Assembly: GCA_016291185.1 (NCBI GenBank)
Contig: JAEFAI010000025.1
Location: 1 to 37,131 of the forward strand
Source: Bacteroidales bacterium
GTDB taxonomy: Bacteria; Bacteroidota; Bacteroidia; Bacteroidales; UBA932
Direction of reading: 5' to 3'
DNA length: 37,131 nucleotides
Part shown: piece after piece, positions 31,717 through 37,131 of the stretch
How the letters are laid out: every line of letters begins with the position of its first letter
How positions within the stretch are numbered: the stretch's first letter is position 1
Position numbers and translations under genes: made by a program
The notes under the pieces: generated by a model
What the model was told of the DNA's origin: nothing
The model's input: the letters and a program-made list of their open reading frames with translations, nothing else
The model's database searches: none

Positions 31717-31718
31717 CG

Positions 31719-32318
31719 CTAGCGGTGCCGGAAGGCGAGCTCGCGCTCGAGTTCGGACAGGGAGATGCCCTGCTGCTCGAGCAGAACGAGCAGGTGGTAG
31801 ATCAGGTCGGAAGCTTCATAGACGAAGCGGTCGCGATTGCCATCGACGGCCTCGATGACGGCCTCGCCGGCCTCTTCCACGACTTTCTTGCCGATGGCCT
31901 TGGGGCCCTTGATAAAGAGCTTGGTGGTATAGGAACCCTCCGGCATCTTGGCGTGGCGGTCGGCCACAACGCTCGCGAGGGTGCGGATGAAGCCCTCGTC
32001 CTCCGGCGTGTCGAAGCAGGCGGTGGTGCCGCGGTGGCAGGTGGGGCCGTCGGGGCGCGCCTTGATGAGCAGCGTGTCGGCGTCGCAGTCGGCATACATC
32101 TCCACCACGTGCAGGAAATTGTTGCTCGTCTCGCCCTTGGTCCAGAGCGTCTGCCGGCCGCGTGACCAGAAGGTCACCAGCCCCGTCTCGGCCGTTTTCG
32201 CAAGAGCCTCTTCGTTCATGTAGCCCAGCATCAGGACCTTGAGGGTCGTGGCGTCCTGGACAATCACCGGCAGCAGGCCGTCGCCTGTCTTATCTAATTT
32301 AAAATCGCTGAACTTCAT
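31719..32318 (-). CDS. hisIE: Bifunctional phosphoribosyl-AMP cyclohydrolase / phosphoribosyl-ATP pyrophosphatase
   Basis: The 199-residue protein joins HisI (residues 1 to about 105; metal-binding DCDAD and CHRGTTACF) and HisE (about 110-199; EEAGEAVIEA and EASDLIYHLLVLL). It catalyses the second and third steps of histidine synthesis. It is the last gene of the his operon, and its start overlaps the hisF stop by 4 nt. The palindromic element at 31685 follows. Confidence 0.96.
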   Translation of the reverse strand: MKFSDFKLDKTGDGLLPVIVQDATTLKVLMLGYMNEEALAKTAETGLVTFWSRGRQTLWTKGETSNNFLHVVEMYADCDADTLLIKARPDGPTCHRGTTACFDTPEDEGFIRTLASVVADRHAKMPEGSYTTKLFIKGPKAIGKKVVEEAGEAVIEAVDGNRDRFVYEASDLIYHLLVLLEQQGISLSELERELAFRHR

Positions 32319-33070
32319 ATTCTTACGTTGATTCCAGCGGCGCGGAGCGCCTGTTTGAGTTGCGGGATGGGGATCTGTCCGTAGTGGAAGATGCTGGCGG
32401 CGAGGGCGGCGTCGGCGCGCCCCTCGGTCAGCACGCGGCGGATGTCTTCGACGCTTCCGGCGCCGCCCGAGGCGATCACCGGGATCGTGAGCTCGTCCGC
32501 CAGGCGGGCATAGACCTCGTCGGCGTAGCCCGCACAGGTGCCGTCGTGATCCATCGAGGTGAAGAGGATCTCCCCGGCGCCGCGCTCCTGCGCCTCATGG
32601 GCCCAGGAGAAGAGTTCCACGTCCGTCAGGCGCTTGCCGCCGTGCGTGGTACAGGTCCAGCGGCCGTCGATGCACTTGGCGTCGATGGCCACCACGACGA
32701 ACTGGCTGCCGTATTTCGAAGCGATCCGGCTGATGAGCGTCGGGTCTGCGATGGCAGCGCTGTTCACGGAGATCTTGTCGGCACCGGCGTCCAGCAGGCG
32801 GGCTGCATCTTCGATGCTGCCGATGCCGCCGCCCACGGTGAAGGGGATGTCGATGCCCTGGGCGATGCGCTCCACGAGTGCGGCGAAGGTGCGCCGGCCC
32901 TCCTGGGTGGCGCTGATGTCGAGGTAAACCAGCTCGTCGGCCCCGTCCCGGGAGTATTTCACGCCCATATCGACGGCGTCGCCGACTTCGCGGAGCCCCT
33001 CGAAGTTGATGCCCTTGACGACCTGGCCGTCCTTTACATCGAGGCAGGGGATGATGCGCTTTGCGACCAT
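32315..33070 (-). CDS. hisF: Imidazole glycerol phosphate synthase cyclase subunit HisF
   Basis: The 251-residue TIM barrel has the catalytic Asp11 in CLDVKDG and Asp131 in VVAIDAK, plus the phosphate-binding loops VGGGIGS and ASGGAGS. With HisH it turns PRFAR and ammonia into imidazole glycerol phosphate and AICAR. Its start lies 37 nt inside the hisA reading frame, and it overlaps hisIE by 4 nt. Confidence 0.97.
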   Translation of the reverse strand: MVAKRIIPCLDVKDGQVVKGINFEGLREVGDAVDMGVKYSRDGADELVYLDISATQEGRRTFAALVERIAQGIDIPFTVGGGIGSIEDAARLLDAGADKISVNSAAIADPTLISRIASKYGSQFVVVAIDAKCIDGRWTCTTHGGKRLTDVELFSWAHEAQERGAGEILFTSMDHDGTCAGYADEVYARLADELTIPVIASGGAGSVEDIRRVLTEGRADAALAASIFHYGQIPIPQLKQALRAAGINVRI

Positions 33071-33777
33071 GACTTGATATCTTCCAAACTGATACGGTTC
33101 TCATAAATAGCCTTGCCCACGATGGCTTTGCGCAGATGCAAGGCGTCCAGCGCGCGGATGTCGGCCATGCCGGAGATGCCGCCGCTCACGGTAAAACTGA
33201 TTTGGGGGAACTCCCGCTGCAGGCGCACATAAAGCGCGGACGCGGGGCCCTGCAGCATGCCGTCGCGGGAGATTTCCGTGACGATGCACTCCTGCAGCCC
33301 GAAGGGCTTGAAGCGCGACACGAGGTCCTCGATGCTCAGGGCGACGGAATCCTGCCAGCCGGACACGGCGATGCGTCCGTCGCGCACGTCGGCGCCCAGG
33401 ATCATCTTCGCGCCAAACTTCTTGAGCCAGGCTTCGAGCAACTCCGGATGGCGGGCGGCGACGCTGCCGATGATGGCGTGCGTGGCGCCGGCGTCGAAAG
33501 CCGCCTGCACCGACGCTTCGTCGGAGAGCCCGCCGCCCCATTCCACCTCGCAGGACACGGCCTTGGCGATGGCCTCCAGCGTAGCGAGGTTCTTCGGGGC
33601 GCCGGCCTTGGCGCCATCCAGGTCCACGAGGTGGATGCGCTGCACGCCGCAGTCGGCATAGCTGCGCGCCACGTCGGCCGGGGAGCCGTCGTACACCTTC
33701 TTCTGATAATAATCACCCTGGGTCAGGCGCACGCAGCGCCCGTCAATGAGGTCGATGGCGGGAATAATCTGGATCAT
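33034..33777 (-). CDS. hisA: ProFAR isomerase HisA
   Basis: The 247-residue TIM-barrel protein opens with [13 protein letters not shown] (catalytic Asp9) and carries GADVRDG with a second Asp, and the phosphate loops WGGGL and SGGIS. It isomerises ProFAR to PRFAR. The tail after IYENRISLEDI extends about 15 residues and overlaps hisF by 37 nt, the longest overlap in this operon. Its start overlaps hisH by 4 nt. Confidence 0.97.
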   Translation of the reverse strand: MIQIIPAIDLIDGRCVRLTQGDYYQKKVYDGSPADVARSYADCGVQRIHLVDLDGAKAGAPKNLATLEAIAKAVSCEVEWGGGLSDEASVQAAFDAGATHAIIGSVAARHPELLEAWLKKFGAKMILGADVRDGRIAVSGWQDSVALSIEDLVSRFKPFGLQECIVTEISRDGMLQGPASALYVRLQREFPQISFTVSGGISGMADIRALDALHLRKAIVGKAIYENRISLEDIKSWSQSASSPASM

Positions 33778-34361
33778 AAGGCGAGGAAATTCTGGAGAAT
33801 GGCCGCTCCCACGGAGCCGCTCTTCTCGGGGTGGAACTGGGTGCCGTAGAAATTCTCATATTTCAGCGCGGCGCTGAAAAGCTGCTCCCCGTGGCGGCAG
33901 GTCGCGATGGTGTCGGGACACAGGCCGGGGAAGTAGGAGTGGACGAAATAGACGAAGCTGCCGCCGTCCAGCCCCTTGAACAGCTTGCTGTCCAGGTTGC
34001 CGATGGCGTTCCAGCCCATATGGGGGACTTTGGCGTCCGGGGCCTCGGTGAAGCGGCGCACGTGGGCGTCGAAGATGCCCAGGCACTGGGTGGGACCCTC
34101 CTCGGAGTCGCGGCACATCAGCTGCATGCCCACGCAGATGCCCAGTACGGGGCGGCGCAGGGTCTTGAGCAGACCGCACAGGCCGCGGGCTTCCAGGCTG
34201 GCCATCGCCTCGGCGGCGTTGCCCACGCCGGGGAGGATGACCTTGTCGGCCGCGAGGATGCGGGCGGGATCCGCGGTGAGTTCATATTCCGCGCCCAGGC
34301 GCTGCAGGGCGTTGCCGACCGAACGGATATTGCCGGCGTCGTAGTCGATGATCGCAATCAT
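33774..34361 (-). CDS. hisH: Imidazole glycerol phosphate synthase glutaminase subunit HisH
   Basis: The 195-residue class I glutamine amidotransferase has the triad Cys76 (GICVGMQ), His177 and Glu179 (FHPEKSG). It supplies ammonia to HisF. It overlaps hisA and hisB by 4 nt on each side, so translation is coupled. Confidence 0.97.
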   Translation of the reverse strand: MIAIIDYDAGNIRSVGNALQRLGAEYELTADPARILAADKVILPGVGNAAEAMASLEARGLCGLLKTLRRPVLGICVGMQLMCRDSEEGPTQCLGIFDAHVRRFTEAPDAKVPHMGWNAIGNLDSKLFKGLDGGSFVYFVHSYFPGLCPDTIATCRHGEQLFSAALKYENFYGTQFHPEKSGSVGAAILQNFLAL

Positions 34362-35416
34362 AGCAGTCCTTTGCTGGAGGGGAGATCGTAACTGAAAACA
34401 TCGCGCCGCACCGCCTGCTTGAGCGAGCGGGCGAAGGCCTTGAAGATGCCTTCGGCGAGGTGGTGATTGTTCTCGCCGCGTGCCTGTACGTAGAGGTTGG
34501 CGCGCATGGCGTCGGAGAGCGATTTGTAGAAATGCTTGAACATTTCCGTGGGCACGTCGCCCACGTACTCGCGCGTGAACTGTACGTCCCAGACGAGCTC
34601 GCTGCGGCCGCCGAAGTCGAGCAGCACGATGGCGCGGCTCTCGTCCATCGGGAGGGCGAAGCCGTAGCGGTCGATGCCGCGCTTGTCGCCGAGGGCCTGG
34701 CGCAGGGCTTCACCGAGGGCGATGCCGACATCCTCAATGGTGTGGTGTTCATCGACCTCCAGATCGCCTTTGCACCTGATTTCCAGGGCGATGCCGCCGT
34801 GGTGAATGAGCTGCGTGAGCATGTGGTCGAAGAACTTCAGGCCGGTATCGACGCCCGACGGGCCCTTGCCGTCCAGATCCACACGCACGTAGATGTCCGT
34901 CTCGCCGGTCTTGCGGGCGACGGTCGCGCTGCGCGCGCTGCTGCGGATGGTCTCGGCGATCTCCGCCCAGCTCTTTTCTCCCACCAGCAGCGCTTGCGCG
35001 CCGAGGTTCTGAGCCAACTGGCGGTCCGTCTCCCGGTCGCCGATGACCCAACTGGCCGCGAGGTCGTAGGAACCGTCGAGGTATTTGCCGAACATCCCCG
35101 TGCCGGGCTTGCGGTTGGGGGACTTGTCCTCCGGGAAGGACGGGTCGATCAGGATGTCGTCAAAGACCACGCCTTCGCCTTCCAGCGTGTGCAGCAGCAG
35201 GTTCTGGGCGGGCCAAAAGGTCTCTTCCGGGAAGGCGGGCGTGCCGAGGCCGTCCTGGTTGGAGGCCATGACGAGCTCGTAGCCCAGACCTGTGAGGGCC
35301 TTCAGGCCGCTGATGGCGCCGGGCACGAAAACAACCTTGTCCAGGGCGTCGATCTGCTCGTCGGCGGGTTCGCACAGCAGGGTGCCGTCCCTATCGATGA
35401 ATATCGCCTTTTTCAT
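34358..35416 (-). CDS. hisB: Bifunctional histidinol-phosphatase / IGP dehydratase HisB
   Basis: The 352-residue protein has an N-terminal HAD phosphatase domain (DRDGT, Asp8 and Asp10; NQDGLGT; GDRETD) and a C-terminal dehydratase domain (about 165-352; [34 protein letters not shown]). It performs two steps of the pathway. The E. coli phosphatase binds zinc through a CxHx...CxC loop; here the same place reads [14 protein letters not shown], without those ligands. It overlaps hisC by 26 nt and hisH by 4 nt. Confidence 0.96.
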   Translation of the reverse strand: MKKAIFIDRDGTLLCEPADEQIDALDKVVFVPGAISGLKALTGLGYELVMASNQDGLGTPAFPEETFWPAQNLLLHTLEGEGVVFDDILIDPSFPEDKSPNRKPGTGMFGKYLDGSYDLAASWVIGDRETDRQLAQNLGAQALLVGEKSWAEIAETIRSSARSATVARKTGETDIYVRVDLDGKGPSGVDTGLKFFDHMLTQLIHHGGIALEIRCKGDLEVDEHHTIEDVGIALGEALRQALGDKRGIDRYGFALPMDESRAIVLLDFGGRSELVWDVQFTREYVGDVPTEMFKHFYKSLSDAMRANLYVQARGENNHHLAEGIFKAFARSLKQAVRRDVFSYDLPSSKGLL

Positions 35417-36443
35417 ATGCTTGCAGGGATTCTAACAATTTATCATTCTCGGACTTGAGCCCGATGGTGATGCGCAGGCAGCCCGCGCAGCCGCGGACGC
35501 GGTTGCGGTTGCGCACGATGATGCCGTCGGCGATCAGGTGCGCGTAGAGTGCGTCCGCGTCGTCCACCTGCACCAGCAGGAAGTTCGCGTCGCTGGGATA
35601 GACGCGGCGCACGAAGCTGAAGGCGGGGAGCGTCGCGGCGATGCGCCGGCGCTGGGCCACGATCTCGGCCACCTGGCCGTCGACGGGCTTGTCCAGCGCC
35701 TTGGAGACGAGCTCCTGGGTGGACTGGTTGATGTTGTACGGGTACTTGACCATCGACATCAGCGCGATAATGTACGGGCTGGCGAAGGCCATGCCGAGGC
35801 GCAGTCCCGCGAGGCCGTAGGCCTTGGAGAGCGTCTGGAAGATGACCAGGTTGGGGAACTCCGCCAGACGTCCGCGCAGGCTGCCTTGCGCGCTGAAGTC
35901 GGCGTACGCCTCGTCCAGCACCACGATGCCCGGGAACTTGCGGATCAGCGCTTCCAGCTCCGCGGCCGGGAACGCATTGCCCGAAGGGTTGTTGGGGCTG
36001 CACAGGAAGAGCAGCTTGGTGTGCGCGTTGGTAGCGGCGAGCAGCTCCTTCGCGGGGAGGGAGAAGTCGGCCCCGAGGGGCACGCGGCGCATCTCGATGT
36101 CGTTGATGTCGGCGGCGACGTTGTACATGCCGTAGCTGGGGTCGATGGCGACGGCGTTGTCCACGCCCGGCGTGCAGAAGATGCGGAACATCAGGTCGAT
36201 GGCCTCATCGCTGCCGTTGCCGAGGAAGATGCTCTCCGCCGGCACGCCCTTGATGGCGGACAGCTTGGCCTTGAGCGCCTTTTGGCGCGGATCCGGGTAG
36301 CGGTTCCAGCCGGTGGGGTAGGGGCTCTCGTTGGCATCGAGGAAGATGCCCAGCGAGCCCTGGTATTCGTCGCGGGCCGTGCTGTAGGGGCAGAGGGCGC
36401 GTATGTTGGGGCGCACGAGCGCTTCAATATCCTGGCTATTCAT
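35391..36443 (-). CDS. hisC: Histidinol-phosphate aminotransferase HisC
   Basis: The 350-residue fold-type I PLP enzyme has the Schiff-base Lys207 in [22 protein letters not shown] at 149-156 and DEAY at 177-180. It moves the amino group from glutamate to imidazole acetol phosphate. It overlaps hisD by 8 nt and hisB by 26 nt. Confidence 0.97.
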   Translation of the reverse strand: MNSQDIEALVRPNIRALCPYSTARDEYQGSLGIFLDANESPYPTGWNRYPDPRQKALKAKLSAIKGVPAESIFLGNGSDEAIDLMFRIFCTPGVDNAVAIDPSYGMYNVAADINDIEMRRVPLGADFSLPAKELLAATNAHTKLLFLCSPNNPSGNAFPAAELEALIRKFPGIVVLDEAYADFSAQGSLRGRLAEFPNLVIFQTLSKAYGLAGLRLGMAFASPYIIALMSMVKYPYNINQSTQELVSKALDKPVDGQVAEIVAQRRRIAATLPAFSFVRRVYPSDANFLLVQVDDADALYAHLIADGIIVRNRNRVRGCAGCLRITIGLKSENDKLLESLQAYEKGDIHR

Positions 36444-37131
36444 TTTGCAGGCGGATTTTGACGGCGTTGGCGTGGGCCTGCAGGCCCTCCGCTTCCGCCA
36501 TGGTGACGATGGTTTCCGAGAGGCCGCGCAGGCCTTCCGGCGTGAGCTCCTGCAGGGTCATCTTGCGGTAGAAACTGTCCAGGTTGACCCCGCTGAAGGA
36601 GCGGGCCCAGCCGCAGGTGGGCAGGGTGTGGTTGGTGCCGGAGGCGTAGTCGCCCGCGCTCTCCGGGGTCCACGCGCCGACGAACACGCTGCCGGCGGCC
36701 GTGATGCGCTCCGCGAAGCCCCAGGCGTCCGCCACGGAGAGGATCAGGTGCTCGGGGGCGTAGGCGTTCGCGAAGGCGATGCGGTCTTCCTGCTCGGAGA
36801 ATACGACGCAGCGGCTCTTTTCGAGCGCCTGGCGCACGAAGTCCGCGCGCGGCAGCTCGCGGGTCTGCCGCTCCACTTCTTCGCGGACGGCTTCCGCGGT
36901 CGCAGCGTCGGGGCAGACCAGCATCACCTGGCTGTCCACGCCGTGCTCGGCCTGCGAGAGCAGGTCCGCGGCGGCGAAGGAGGCCGGCGTGCTGCCGTCT
37001 GTGACGACCATGACCTCGGACGGCCCGGCGGGCATGTCGATGGCCACGGTGCCGGCCGACAGGAGCTGCTTGGCCGTGGTGACGTACTGGTTGCCGGGGC
37101 CGAAGATCTTATCGACCTTCGGGACGGTCTG
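36436..37131 (-). CDS. hisD: Histidinol dehydrogenase HisD, C-terminal part (5' end outside window)
   Basis: The frame is open to the last base, so the start lies to the right of the window; 231 residues are present. The sequence begins at VPKVDKIFGPGNQYVTTAKQ and continues with VAIDMPAGPSEV and QAEHGVDSQ, all typical of the zinc-dependent enzyme's C-terminal two thirds. It oxidises histidinol to histidine with NAD+. It is the first his gene seen here; hisG is probably further upstream. Confidence 0.96.
   Translation of the reverse strand, partial: QTVPKVDKIFGPGNQYVTTAKQLLSAGTVAIDMPAGPSEVMVVTDGSTPASFAAADLLSQAEHGVDSQVMLVCPDAATAEAVREEVERQTRELPRADFVRQALEKSRCVVFSEQEDRIAFANAYAPEHLILSVADAWGFAERITAAGSVFVGAWTPESAGDYASGTNHTLPTCGWARSFSGVNLDSFYRKMTLQELTPEGLRGLSETIVTMAEAEGLQAHANAVKIRLQNE

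Overview
The window looks like chromosomal DNA from a GC-rich member of the Bacteroidales (Bacteroidota), probably an uncultured gut or rumen lineage. The evidence is: several promoters with the Bacteroidota -7 element TAnnTTTG (two with a TTTG about 19-20 nt upstream), a GSCFA-family protein, a DUF5686 outer-membrane protein, a GIN-domain lipoprotein, a PorT-like barrel, a TPP riboswitch driving a TonB receptor plus PnuT, and a HisB without the zinc site of the E. coli enzyme. Both edges cut genes: a YebC/PmpR C-terminus on the left and hisD on the right.

Layout. 1-1070: the yebC end, a terminator and a small exported protein. 1085-3864: a leftward operon (ABC ATPase, six-helix membrane protein, YtrA-type GntR regulator, GIN lipoprotein) behind a near-perfect promoter and a candidate GntR operator. 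3926-4908: a hairpin element and a GSCFA protein carrying an in-frame palindromic repeat. 4941-8392: a lipoprotein 5'-nucleotidase, the SRP GTPase Ffh and a minimal AraC-type protein. 8431-14330: a short CDF metal transporter, a PorT-like barrel, a DUF5686 protein and a Zn/Cd P-type ATPase. 14467-15750: a GH8 oligoxylan exo-enzyme lipoprotein.

15840-20812 is a five-gene leftward heterodisulfide-reductase-like operon (HdrC, HdrB, HdrA, a second HdrC, and a cytochrome-b-like/HdrD fusion). It should form a cytoplasmic flavin/iron-sulfur module joined to a quinone-facing membrane module. No donor dehydrogenase, hydrogenase or sulfur enzyme is encoded beside it, so its substrate is unknown. Divergent from it, 20910-27409 is a tight six-gene rightward operon: a RelA/SpoT-type (p)ppGpp synthetase, an HD-type alarmone hydrolase, an APH-like kinase, a K+(Na+)/H+ antiporter, a sensor protein fusing a SpoIIE/RsbU phosphatase to an RsbW-like kinase, and a STAS antagonist. 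This looks like a compact stress-signalling unit joining alarmone turnover, ion exchange and partner switching, and it is the most notable system in the window together with the Hdr cluster.

27416-31676 holds a NagZ-like GH3 enzyme and a thiamine uptake operon (TPP riboswitch, TonB receptor, PnuT). 31719-37131 is a compact leftward histidine operon, hisD-C-B-H-A-F-IE, whose genes overlap throughout. No rRNA, tRNA, CRISPR array, insertion sequence, integrase or phage gene was seen. The only repeats noted are short palindromic elements.
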